Assembly: GCA_964648115.1 (NCBI GenBank)
Contig: CAZYME010000010.1
Location: 1-64,000, forward strand
Length of the DNA stretch: 64,000 nt
Direction of reading: 5' to 3'
From: CAZYME01 sp964648115
GTDB taxonomy: Bacteria; Pseudomonadota; Gammaproteobacteria; Legionellales; Legionellaceae
Part shown: piece after piece, positions 1 to 8,206 of the stretch
Numbering within the stretch: position 1 is the first letter of the stretch
How the letters are laid out: each line of letters opens with the position of its first letter
The notes under the pieces: model-generated
The model's database searches: none
Told to the model about the DNA's origin: nothing
The model's input: the letters and a program-made list of their open reading frames with translations, nothing else
Program-made: the position numbers and the translations under genes

Positions 1-165
1 CACTTTTCACTGGCTAATTACTTGCAAAAACGGATGAGTCCATATACGTAGGCGTTTCTATCACCTACTTGGGTAACGGTGTGACTAGCCGAACTAATTC
101 GAAATATTTAAATGTAAAGCCTCCATAAAGCCGTTAAATGGCGATTTTGAAATTATTTTGATATC

Positions 166-187
166 AAAACACTTGATGGTGTGTTTT
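166..187 (-). terminator. Hairpin at the 3' end of the thiolase-like gene
   Basis: A perfect 7-bp stem (AAAACAC at 166-172, GTGTTTT at 181-187) with an 8-nt loop lies directly beyond the stop codon of the upstream minus-strand gene and has T-rich flanks on either strand. It could end that transcript, but the uridine tract is part of the stem, so the call is moderate. The remaining bases 1-165 show no gene. Confidence 0.4.
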
Positions 188-188
188 T

Positions 189-1700
189 TCACCAAACCCA
201 TATGTTATATCCATCCTGAATAATTGATTTACCATCCATCCCAATGATATCTCTCGAACTATTAAGCGAGGGTGCGCGACCGCTGCTGGAATTCTGTTTT
301 GTTATCGCAACAAAACGTTTTTTTTCGATGGTTCGCGCAACAACAATCCAAAATAGCTCAACACTATTCTTATCGAAAACTACTGTATATGTTTCGATTG
401 TACCACCTCCCTCATACTGTTCTATCAAATCGGGTATTTTGCCCATTCTTGAATTTGCTGCATCTTGAAGATTTAAGTTAATCGGTAAAAGTTTAGAAGT
501 GGGGGGCTGGGTTGAAATGATAACGCCCGCCGCATGAGTGAGGTAATGACCATTCCCATATAGCAATCCGTGTTTACCTTTTATTCTTAATTTTCTCACC
601 ATCTCAACTATTGCCTGGCTCATGAAATTAGAAAGTTGACCCCGGCAGAACGTCATCCCACCCACGACAGTTAAATCTTGATTTAATTGTGGGTGAATAA
701 TGCGTTTAGCAAGTTTTGTTACACATGGAAAGCAGCTATATATCTCTGTATAAGCAATATCCTTCATTGTTAGTTTGTTAGCTGTAAATATTCTATCAAA
801 TACGGCCTCCATCGCCGATGAATGATAGTAGTTGTCTCTCTCTAAAATACTGGCAGGTTCGCTAGCGTAGGCTCCTGCATGTATATAAATTAATTTTTTA
901 GGGTTGATACCAAGATCCTTTGCTAGCCCTAAGCTCGTGATTATAATAGCCGATCCACTATTTAGGTTATTGTTGGCTACCATTAATTTAGTATATGGCC
1001 AAGCAATCAGCTTGTTTTTTGTTGATGGCGTGATGATATCATTAATTATTTTTCTTGATTTAGTCCAGGAAAAATGATTACTCGATGCTATCTCTGATGC
1101 TCGTGCTTGAAGCTCACCGGTTTCTCGTTGTGCTTCAGCCATAGATTGCTGCCATTTGGATCGGCACGCATTTTCGTAGAGAGCATATGCTCTAACTGGA
1201 AGATGCAAACCATATTTACACACAATATCTTTAACTTTTGGTATCCAAGAATTTGAACAATTTTCGGCCCCACTCCATGAGTCTAAAAAAATTTCCTGTT
1301 TTTTTGCTCGCCTAACTGACCATGTTGATTCACCACCACATATAACTGAAACTTTGCTAGTTCCATTTGCAATTCGATTGGCGGCCTCACATAAATTTGT
1401 AACCGGAAGCTCACCTGAAACATCATGGTATACACAATGATTTGGAGATAGATTTAATTTCTGAGTAATCATACCAGAGATATTTTCGTAAGATCTTGAC
1501 GTAATATTTTGAATATCGATGTAATCTGCTTTCGCTAAGAATTTATGACAGGAATCCTCATCTGCAATTTCGAGTGCTTTTAATATTAATTTTAAAGGCT
1601 CTAATCCATCTTCATTTTCTGAGGGGCGGTCTAAAACCTGGCCTACTCCAACGATGACTGGCGTCAAATAATCGATATTAGATTCTGGTGTTTGTTGCAT
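189..1700 (-). CDS. Thiolase-like protein (acetyl-CoA acetyltransferase family, TLP1/SCP-x type)
   Basis: A 503-residue protein of the thiolase superfamily. Recognisable stretches are the N-terminal VIVGVGQ, the LPVTNLCEAANRIANG helix, TEIYSCFPC near the middle, and the glycine-rich GGMTFCRGQLSNF and GLLYGNGHYLTHAAG loops. These are the thiolase-like type 1 versions of the catalytic loops, and the classical N-terminal nucleophile-cysteine motif of degradative thiolases is not seen. The last ~90 residues resemble the additional C-terminal beta domain of TLP1 proteins. The likely role is acyl-CoA/lipid metabolism, with unknown reaction. The start is supported by AAAGGA just upstream of the ATG. 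It lies downstream of the export operon on the same strand with a 117-bp gap containing a perfect hairpin. Confidence 0.72.
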   Translation of the reverse strand: MQQTPESNIDYLTPVIVGVGQVLDRPSENEDGLEPLKLILKALEIADEDSCHKFLAKADYIDIQNITSRSYENISGMITQKLNLSPNHCVYHDVSGELPVTNLCEAANRIANGTSKVSVICGGESTWSVRRAKKQEIFLDSWSGAENCSNSWIPKVKDIVCKYGLHLPVRAYALYENACRSKWQQSMAEAQRETGELQARASEIASSNHFSWTKSRKIINDIITPSTKNKLIAWPYTKLMVANNNLNSGSAIIITSLGLAKDLGINPKKLIYIHAGAYASEPASILERDNYYHSSAMEAVFDRIFTANKLTMKDIAYTEIYSCFPCVTKLAKRIIHPQLNQDLTVVGGMTFCRGQLSNFMSQAIVEMVRKLRIKGKHGLLYGNGHYLTHAAGVIISTQPPTSKLLPINLNLQDAANSRMGKIPDLIEQYEGGGTIETYTVVFDKNSVELFWIVVARTIEKKRFVAITKQNSSSGRAPSLNSSRDIIGMDGKSIIQDGYNIWVW

Positions 1701-1741
1701 ATATTCCTTTTACCGCAGCGGGGTCGACTATGTGCACTTCA

Positions 1742-1762
1742 GTAATCCATTCCATGGATTAC
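1742..1762. other. Perfect 9-bp hairpin between tolC-like and thiolase-like genes
   Basis: GTAATCCAT (1742-1750), a 3-base loop, then ATGGATTAC (1754-1762). It sits in the gap between two co-directional genes and has no uridine tract, so it may be an operator, a processing site or a transcript-stabilising hairpin. The function is unknown. Confidence 0.4.
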
Positions 1763-1817
1763 ATCGTATTCGTTCGAAAACCTAGTGGATATCCCGATCC
1801 ATAAAAAATCAAATATG

Positions 1818-3230
1818 TCATCGCAGCTTTTGCGATTCGGTTGATGAGAAAAAACGGGTCAGATCTATCATTTCTGCTAGCTTTACTCTAGCGTTTATCG
1901 AATTCAGTTGGACCTGCGCGGTTGTTTGCTCTCGCTGATTAACAAGAAACAATGTGCTATCTCCCTCATAGAATTTCTTTGTTTCGCCATTTTGTACTTT
2001 TTTCGCTAAATTTAACTCTTTGCCAAGTAAATCCACCTGGTGATGATACCTTTCTATGCCGATGTATAGGTTTGCCAGCTGATTTTTTAACTGGTCAAAT
2101 AAAAATTTCCTTTCCGTCGTTATCTGCTGCAATTCGTTACGCGCACTGATTAATTTACCTTTTGCCTCTCTTTGAAATAAGGGAAATTTAAATGAAAAAC
2201 CTACCATTGCAGCCTGTGGAAGTAGCAAGGGGTAGCCTCCAACGCCATTTTGTTTAAAAGTATAGGCTGTCGCATCTAAATTCGGAAGGAGTTGATTTTT
2301 GGCTAAATTATGTTTTAGTTTAATGATATTAGAATAATTTTGAAGTTTTTTAAGCGCTGGATGTTGTTTTAATTGTAATAAGCCCTCTGCTGGATGAGCC
2401 GATTGTTCTGATACATCAGAGGGTAGCTCGCTCTCTAAAGGAGGGTAGGGATTTCCATTTTTATCACGATAATACAGTGATAAGTTGATTCTCGCTTGTT
2501 CAAAAATCATTTCGCCTTGATTAAGTAATTGTTCTCGCTGCACAATTTGTTGTAAATTTTCCGCAATTGCAAGCCTAGGTAAATCCCCTTGATTGGCCTG
2601 CTTTACGATTGCCTTCTGACGTTTTTCTGCTAAGGTTTGCAACTGCTTAAACGTTTCGACTTGCAACCCCGCTTGAACCCATTGCCAATAGGCTTTAATG
2701 GCCTCCTGATAAACATTTATCTTCGTAACCGCTGCATCCTGCTGCTTCATGCAAATTGTTTCGGCCTTTGTTAAGAGACCTGCGCGCTCTTTATCAATTA
2801 ATCGATCTCTAAGTAGCGGTAAAGAAAGCCCAGCCCTGTATTCACCGCCGGAGTTCGTTAAGTAATTTTGATAGTAAATTGGCCAATTTCCTTGCCCGTT
2901 CCGATATCCACCAAATAATTTCACACCATTATAAAGAGTGGGGATATTGAGCTCTGTGTCACCGTAATTATTAATGTAACCACCAACAGGCTGTGAAGCA
3001 CTGTTTAAACTCAAGGAAGGATCAAATTTTCCTAAAGCTGTAATGTATTCTCCTTGGGATTTATTAATTTCTAGTCGCGCTATTTTGATTTGTGGATAAC
3101 AGCGACTGACGCTGCGAAGAACATCATCTACATTTAAATGCTTTTTTTGCTGTGAAAAACAGCTGAATGAGATGAGAATAAAAAATAATGAGCAAAGTAT
3201 TTTCCTTTCGTTTACAGCTAAAAAAATCAT
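1818..3230 (-). CDS. TolC-family outer-membrane efflux protein
   Basis: A 470-residue protein with an N-terminal hydrophobic signal (about residues 8-26, ending FSQQ) followed by long heptad-rich helices typical of the OEP/TolC fold, which trimerises as an outer-membrane and periplasmic channel. It is the last gene of a tight three-gene exporter operon. Its ATG overlaps the stop of the hlyD-like gene (ATGA), which implies translational coupling. Together the three products would form an envelope-spanning type I-like exporter. No substrate gene is adjacent, so the cargo is unknown. Confidence 0.85.
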   Translation of the reverse strand: MIFLAVNERKILCSLFFILISFSCFSQQKKHLNVDDVLRSVSRCYPQIKIARLEINKSQGEYITALGKFDPSLSLNSASQPVGGYINNYGDTELNIPTLYNGVKLFGGYRNGQGNWPIYYQNYLTNSGGEYRAGLSLPLLRDRLIDKERAGLLTKAETICMKQQDAAVTKINVYQEAIKAYWQWVQAGLQVETFKQLQTLAEKRQKAIVKQANQGDLPRLAIAENLQQIVQREQLLNQGEMIFEQARINLSLYYRDKNGNPYPPLESELPSDVSEQSAHPAEGLLQLKQHPALKKLQNYSNIIKLKHNLAKNQLLPNLDATAYTFKQNGVGGYPLLLPQAAMVGFSFKFPLFQREAKGKLISARNELQQITTERKFLFDQLKNQLANLYIGIERYHHQVDLLGKELNLAKKVQNGETKKFYEGDSTLFLVNQREQTTAQVQLNSINARVKLAEMIDLTRFFSSTESQKLR

Positions 3231-4213
3231 GATGCATTCTTCTGTGAAACACTTTCTGGAGGAAAACCATTAAATTGACGCCAAAGCTCATACCATAAGG
3301 GCACTCTACCTAACTGGACCCAACCATGAACCCGAACCCCTTGTCTTAAATATTGCACGTCAGGCCAAGGCTCCTCAGGCACAATAACTGCTCTAAATAA
3401 ACCTAACCCATTGTCAGTTGGATCAATAAAGGAAACCTCCCCACGAAATGTTCCCACAGCGATTTCTGGCCAGCCACGAAATTGTATGGCAGGCCATCCT
3501 TCAAATTGAAGTCGAGCTTTTTGATGAAGGCGCACGAAAGGTATATCATTACCATCGATCCATAACTCTACAGCACGGGATAGGGTTTCTGGCATGATTT
3601 GTACTAGTATATCTCCGGCTTTAACCACAACACTTTCTTGACCAGTTAAACGCTTGTATATAATGCCAGAAACATGGGCTTTAATGATTTGTGTTTGCTG
3701 TCTTGCAACTCGAACATCAACACTTATTTTGTCAATGTTAATTTGCGCAAGTTCATTTTGATATTTAGCATACTCAATCTGAGCTAATTCATATTGCCTT
3801 TTTGAATTAATTCCTTGATTATAAAGTCTTTTTTGTCTTTCAAGGTTTGCTTTTCCGGCACTAAGTGCTCGCTTAGCCGCTACCCTTTTTTGTAAAATCG
3901 CTTCCTTTTCTAGCTCTAATCGCGCTAATATTTCCGGATCATTATCACTAATATCAACGATAGGATCACCAGGTTTAACCCGCATTCCTTCATCCACATA
4001 CCATTTTTTAATTCGACCACTAACAGGCGAGTTAACTGTGTGTTGTCTATCCGTAGGTGAAAAAGCAATGACCTTGCCATTTCCTAAAGCAAATTGTTGC
4101 CATGGAGTGAGACTTAAAACTAACAAAGTCATCACGAATAATATTAAAATTATTTTGGCCGTTTTCTGAGGCTTAGGTAACTTGCCAATCATTTGATGTG
4201 CATGCAATTTCAT
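3227..4213 (-). CDS. HlyD-family periplasmic adaptor protein
   Basis: A 328-residue membrane-fusion protein. It has one transmembrane helix at about residues 22-40, then a biotinyl-lipoyl half-motif (SPVSGRIKKWYVDEGMRVKPGD), an alpha-helical hairpin rich in Lys/Gln/Glu, the second lipoyl half (AHVSGIIYKRL) and a beta-barrel C-terminal region. It would link the inner-membrane ABC protein to the TolC-like channel. Both gene junctions are 4-base ATGA overlaps, so the three genes are almost surely one transcript. Confidence 0.86.
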   Translation of the reverse strand: MKLHAHQMIGKLPKPQKTAKIILILFVMTLLVLSLTPWQQFALGNGKVIAFSPTDRQHTVNSPVSGRIKKWYVDEGMRVKPGDPIVDISDNDPEILARLELEKEAILQKRVAAKRALSAGKANLERQKRLYNQGINSKRQYELAQIEYAKYQNELAQINIDKISVDVRVARQQTQIIKAHVSGIIYKRLTGQESVVVKAGDILVQIMPETLSRAVELWIDGNDIPFVRLHQKARLQFEGWPAIQFRGWPEIAVGTFRGEVSFIDPTDNGLGLFRAVIVPEEPWPDVQYLRQGVRVHGWVQLGRVPLWYELWRQFNGFPPESVSQKNAS

Positions 4214-5793
4214 GAGGGGAGCACCAAGCGGTTTGTTATATTTTTAAAATCAGAATGTTGGCTTACAATAACCAAAATAGTATTTTCCAGTGTCAACAGC
4301 TGAGAAATTAATTCATCCCTGTTTTGATCTAATAAATCAAAAGCGCGATCAATAACGAGCAGCTGAGGCTTAACGAGCAATGCCCTTACCACCATAAATT
4401 TAATTAACTCAAGCTCGGTAAAAACAGTTTGCCAGTCATAAATAATAGTCTTTAGTCCCTTAGGTTGGTGCATTATTTTATCGAGAAGATTTACTTTTTT
4501 TAATTGCTCGATAACTACTTCGTGAGGTATTTGGGGTTGATTAAGGAGTAAATTGTCATAAATACTACCTGCAAACCACTGTGGACGTCTAATTAGAAGG
4601 GCACAACGACGAAGCAGGATTCGATTCTCATAAGAACAGAAAGTATTGTTGACAAATAATTCAAAATTTATAGTTTGCTTAAACCCGAGAATATCATCTG
4701 TAAATTTTTGACACTGATCTGTGATAGGAGAATAGGCTAAAAGAGGACTCTTGTGAGAGGCCTCTACTTCTGCTTGGCCTGGTATTTTCAATTTGACTGT
4801 TCTAATCGGAACAAAGAGCGCTTCCAGATCCTCTTGAACCTCGTCTATTGGCAAATTGAGCACTTTTTCAAGTTTGTTTTGAGAGGCTTTTAGATCATAA
4901 AAATTTTCTAGTAATACCCCGAAGCGCTTAAACGCATAAATTAAAGCACCAAGGACTATCTCAGCAGCAACCAGTTGACCTAAACTTAATTGGTTCTTAA
5001 TCACAAGATACCCGCCCATCCCCAACAAAAGACTACTGGCTAATGCAGACAAGCTATAAAAACCAATTTGATGCTTTAGTAATTGCTTAAAATGCCTATT
5101 TCTCACTTTCAAAAAAGACACTAATCTTTTATCTGCTTGCTGCGTAGCATATCGGTGGTATAAATTAAAGCGGAACAAAAATCTATTGATTAAAATTTCT
5201 TCTAACCAAGCACCGATTTGATGCTTCTGGTAACATTCTTCTTCGGCGGTTTCCAATCCTTTTCGATAGGGGATAAAAATGATAAGCAAAAGCCCCAGAA
5301 TAATAAAGCCGTCAAATACCATGAATAATGGATGATAAAAAAGTAGCAGTAAAAGCCCAAAAAATAACTGTAGACAAAGGTTGACGCCGTATAGCAGCAA
5401 GCTTGCTATTGATTTTTTTACAGTTACTATTTCAAAAAAGCGATTAACCAACTCCGGGCCATGATGCGTGGAGAAATTATCAAGAGAAAGATGACTGAAC
5501 TGACTAGTAAGATCGAGACTTATTTTAACCATCAATTTTTGTTGAATAACCTCAACTATGACGATTTGCCATAACTGCAAGGCTCCTAGAGCCATCATTA
5601 TTACAAATAGAACAATGCTTAGGGTTATGACCGGCTGAAGCAATCCGCCAAAAGCAATTAGGTTAATTAATGTCTGAGCCGCAATGGGAATGCTTAAGGA
5701 CAAAAGACTGATGAGCACACTAATCATCAAAATAGATAAAATTGTTGAGCGATCTAATATCTTAATCAAAAATCCCATTTCTTTTTTCATCAT
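4210..5793 (-). CDS. ABC exporter (type I secretion-like) with a degenerate nucleotide-binding domain
   Basis: A 527-residue protein with the domain order of a half-size ABC exporter: transmembrane segments at about residues 14-34, 53-80, 133-175 and 243-290, then a region aligning with an ABC ATPase. The conserved context remains (RRPQWFAGSIYDNLLLNQP at 402-420; KPQLLVIDRAFDLLDQ at 475-490), but the catalytic motifs do not. No GxxGxGKS/T Walker A can be found near residues 345-355, the LSGGQ signature is replaced by FTELELIKF, the Walker B glutamate is Arg483, and the Q-loop glutamine is absent. The reading frame is intact and has HlyD and TolC partners, so it is probably not a pseudogene. 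Either another ATPase powers it or the exporter works differently. The substrate is unknown. It starts with two consecutive ATGs, 38 bp after sua5. Confidence 0.8.
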   Translation of the reverse strand: MMKKEMGFLIKILDRSTILSILMISVLISLLSLSIPIAAQTLINLIAFGGLLQPVITLSIVLFVIMMALGALQLWQIVIVEVIQQKLMVKISLDLTSQFSHLSLDNFSTHHGPELVNRFFEIVTVKKSIASLLLYGVNLCLQLFFGLLLLLFYHPLFMVFDGFIILGLLLIIFIPYRKGLETAEEECYQKHQIGAWLEEILINRFLFRFNLYHRYATQQADKRLVSFLKVRNRHFKQLLKHQIGFYSLSALASSLLLGMGGYLVIKNQLSLGQLVAAEIVLGALIYAFKRFGVLLENFYDLKASQNKLEKVLNLPIDEVQEDLEALFVPIRTVKLKIPGQAEVEASHKSPLLAYSPITDQCQKFTDDILGFKQTINFELFVNNTFCSYENRILLRRCALLIRRPQWFAGSIYDNLLLNQPQIPHEVVIEQLKKVNLLDKIMHQPKGLKTIIYDWQTVFTELELIKFMVVRALLVKPQLLVIDRAFDLLDQNRDELISQLLTLENTILVIVSQHSDFKNITNRLVLPS

Positions 5794-5831
5794 TCCCTAT
5801 CTTATTAATTGGTTAAAATTAAAACAACCGA

Positions 5832-6821
5832 TTAAGTCACGGATTGACTTATTTCGATCAGGTCCATTGGTTGACCAGCCTTTAATATTCTTTCCCGAAT
5901 AACCAACCATTCTTGACCATTTGGTGGTAATTCAATCAAAATAAAGTCAGCTTCAGATTGGTCGGCAATTCTTAAGCGATAATAAAGCTCATATGCTGCA
6001 CCCTCACTTCCCTCTGGAAATTTATAAAGAGACACATAAGGGCCTCGGTAATTTTGTGAAAAAGTAAGTACATATGGCAATGCATTGTTTTTATCAAGCC
6101 AACGAGAGGCTTGCCCTATATCATCAACATAATATAGTTTTTTTTCAGGCTGATAGTGGCTGGATAACCCTCCTGGGACTCGCGCTTTTTCTGATGCAGC
6201 CAAGGCTTTAAGTGATGTAATTGCTGCAATTTTCGTCTCGCCAATTATGCCAGGGCGCGCTATTTCATAGCTTAGCCGCTCTAGTGCGCTGACAATAGTT
6301 GACTCAACACCAACACTGCAGCGCCCTCCTTCTAGGATTAAAAAATCATCCATTGGAAAACTATGTTGAACATGATGGGCTGTGGTTGGACTTACTTTTC
6401 CGAAGGGATTTGCTGATGGAGCAACCAATGGTTTTCCGAATTTCAATAATAGCTCTTGTGCAACAGCGTGATTTGGGGCTCGAATAGCAACGCTGGTTTG
6501 CCCACCTGTAATCAACGGGTTAATCGCACCTGATTTAATCGGTAAAATGAGGGTCAATGGTCCAGGCCAGAAAGACTCCATCAAGGAATACGCATAGTCA
6601 GGTATATGAGAAACCCATTGTGTTAAATCCCATTGGGGAGCTATATGCATAATTAATGGGTGATCAATCGGCCTTTTTTTGGTTGAAAACACTTTTTTTA
6701 TTGCCGAATCAGAAAAAGCATCGGCAGCGAGACCGTAAACGGTTTCTGTCGGAATAGCAGCAATGTCGCCCATGCTCAGTCTTTCTACCACACGATTCAC
6801 GTCGCTCGTTATACAACTCAT
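5832..6821 (-). CDS. sua5: Threonylcarbamoyl-AMP synthase (Sua5/YwlC long form)
   Basis: A 329-residue enzyme that makes L-threonylcarbamoyladenylate from Thr, bicarbonate and ATP, the first step of the t6A37 tRNA modification. The YrdC domain covers about residues 10-195, with the IPTETVYGLAADA, KKRPIDHPL and LVAPSANPFGKVSPT motifs. It is followed by a C-terminal Sua5 domain, as in the long form rather than the short TsaC form of E. coli. AAGG lies upstream of the ATG. It sits between the DUF6671 gene (25-bp gap) and the exporter operon (38-bp gap) on the same strand and may be co-transcribed with both. Confidence 0.93.
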   Translation of the reverse strand: MSCITSDVNRVVERLSMGDIAAIPTETVYGLAADAFSDSAIKKVFSTKKRPIDHPLIMHIAPQWDLTQWVSHIPDYAYSLMESFWPGPLTLILPIKSGAINPLITGGQTSVAIRAPNHAVAQELLLKFGKPLVAPSANPFGKVSPTTAHHVQHSFPMDDFLILEGGRCSVGVESTIVSALERLSYEIARPGIIGETKIAAITSLKALAASEKARVPGGLSSHYQPEKKLYYVDDIGQASRWLDKNNALPYVLTFSQNYRGPYVSLYKFPEGSEGAAYELYYRLRIADQSEADFILIELPPNGQEWLVIRERILKAGQPMDLIEISQSVT

Positions 6822-6846
6822 ATCAATTAAACCTTAAAAAATACCA

Positions 6847-7680
6847 TTATGGATTGCAGTAGTTGCAATAAGTCGGATCAGCCTTTTCCAAGTTATCACG
6901 CCTTGGTTTTTTTTCTTTGTTTTCGCAGGCAACACAACCCCAAATTTCATATCGGTACAGGGAGGTTGGACCGTCACATAAGCTGCAAGATAACGTCTCT
7001 GTGGTTGAGATAAAACCAAACCCTGGGGCACCACAAGCATGACAACACGTTAATATGCGTGTAGCCAGTTTTTCTGCCAATACAGACAAAGCTTCCATAC
7101 GGGTTGGGTTCACCATAGCGCGCATGTCGGTGGCTAAAAGCAACTCATCCCCTTTAGTAAAACCCGTCATTATTAAGTTATTCAAAAGCGAAAGGTCTTG
7201 AATGCCTTTTCCAAGAACTTCTTTTGTATCATTTACTTGAAGGGTTACAGCATGGCTAGGAAATTGTACTGACTGCAAAAATGACTCTATCTCTTTACCC
7301 GCATGCAGCTTCAACATTTTATAATTTGTTTTTGGTGTCACCAACTGATCGGCAATAATCCAACTGTTTTTCAAATCAACAAATACCATAATTTCATGAT
7401 CACTAGCAAAAAAAGGTATTGATGGATGCGGCCCAAAACTACCCTCACTTGCGATACTAAAAAAACAATCAGATGCAATCGCCGCTGCTTTAGCCTTTAA
7501 AATACAAGTTTCATAGGCATTTTGAGCTCTAGGAATTTCTCCTGTAAATGTTCCAAACTGGTCTGTATCAAAATCAGAGGTGTAAACTTCACAACCAAGT
7601 TTGTCCAAAAATATAGGGCGAACAACGCGCTCTTTTTCATGTTTGGAGGCGAGTAAAACGCGTTCATTTTTGTAGTGCAT
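6847..7680 (-). CDS. DUF6671 family protein with C-terminal zinc ribbons
   Basis: A 277-residue protein I recognise as DUF6671, a conserved family of unknown function. It opens with ERVLLASKHEKERVVRPIF and has the conserved IASEGSFGPHP and EIMVFVD stretches. The C-terminal 65 residues carry paired cysteines (CCHACGAPGF, CSLCDGP, WGCVACE, YCNYCNP) that look like two rubredoxin-like or zinc-ribbon knuckles. It is the first gene of the run leading into sua5. The role is not known, and the zinc binding is inferred from the CxxC pairs. Confidence 0.75.
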   Translation of the reverse strand: MHYKNERVLLASKHEKERVVRPIFLDKLGCEVYTSDFDTDQFGTFTGEIPRAQNAYETCILKAKAAAIASDCFFSIASEGSFGPHPSIPFFASDHEIMVFVDLKNSWIIADQLVTPKTNYKMLKLHAGKEIESFLQSVQFPSHAVTLQVNDTKEVLGKGIQDLSLLNNLIMTGFTKGDELLLATDMRAMVNPTRMEALSVLAEKLATRILTCCHACGAPGFGFISTTETLSCSLCDGPTSLYRYEIWGCVACENKEKKPRRDNLEKADPTYCNYCNP

Positions 7681-7714
7681 GTGCCCTCTCCATCAAAACG
7701 GATTCTGAAATACT

Positions 7715-7811
7715 AGGGTTTGTTGACAATTCATACCTACGCCTGCGTGCCGCCGCTCATCCGCGGGATGTAGGCGTAACGTGGGTTATAGGGCAATTGT
7801 CAACAGCCCCT
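7715..7811. repeat. Palindromic repeat, family A, copy 1
   Basis: Terminal inverted repeats: AGGGTTTGTTGACAATT at 7715-7731 and its near-complement at 7795-7811 (2 mismatches in 17). The interior holds a CCGCGGGATGTAGGCG core that is also present in other repeats of the window. The same ends recur at 20280-20410. No coding capacity; MITE-like. Confidence 0.7.
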
Positions 7812-7841
7812 ATCATCCATCAGTTCTATTACAGCTCATTA

Positions 7842-8195
7842 TTAAGTAAAATAATCCATTCTTGCTACAGCGACTTCAGACACAAACATCACCCCTGAGT
7901 TTTTTTGGAACAGCGTTTTCATGCCTAAAGCAATTGTCGCTATGGCTTCTTCTGGACCAACAGCAATAAACATAACCAATGTCGCCTTATCATTAAACAG
8001 CAACTTACCTTCATGAAAACCATGATGGCCCTTGCCCGAAATATTCCTCAACAAGGTAAAGCCTGATAGATTCGCCTCAGTCATAAGATCGGCAATCATT
8101 GCTTCGTTTTCTCCAGAAACAATTACCTCTATTTTTTTCATACTATGCAAACTGACACCACTTTCTCTTTTTTCCTGAACTTTAATAATACTCAT
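7842..8195 (-). CDS. PII-like protein of the Dab bicarbonate-uptake operon
   Basis: A 117-residue protein with the PII/GlnB-like ferredoxin fold pattern: KKIEVIVSGENEAMIADLMTEANLSGFTLLRNISGKGHHG, then LVMFIAVGPEEAIATIA and a C-terminal beta strand VSEVAVARMDYF. The long, conserved T-loop with the uridylylated Tyr of classical GlnB is missing, as in PII-like proteins that partner transporters. It lies 11 bp after dabA on the same strand. PII-like genes are known companions of dab operons, and a role in sensing cell state to gate carbon uptake is inferred. GGAG before the ATG supports the start. Confidence 0.72.
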   Translation of the reverse strand: MSIIKVQEKRESGVSLHSMKKIEVIVSGENEAMIADLMTEANLSGFTLLRNISGKGHHGFHEGKLLFNDKATLVMFIAVGPEEAIATIALGMKTLFQKNSGVMFVSEVAVARMDYFT

Positions 8196-8206
8196 AAAAT
8201 GCTCCG

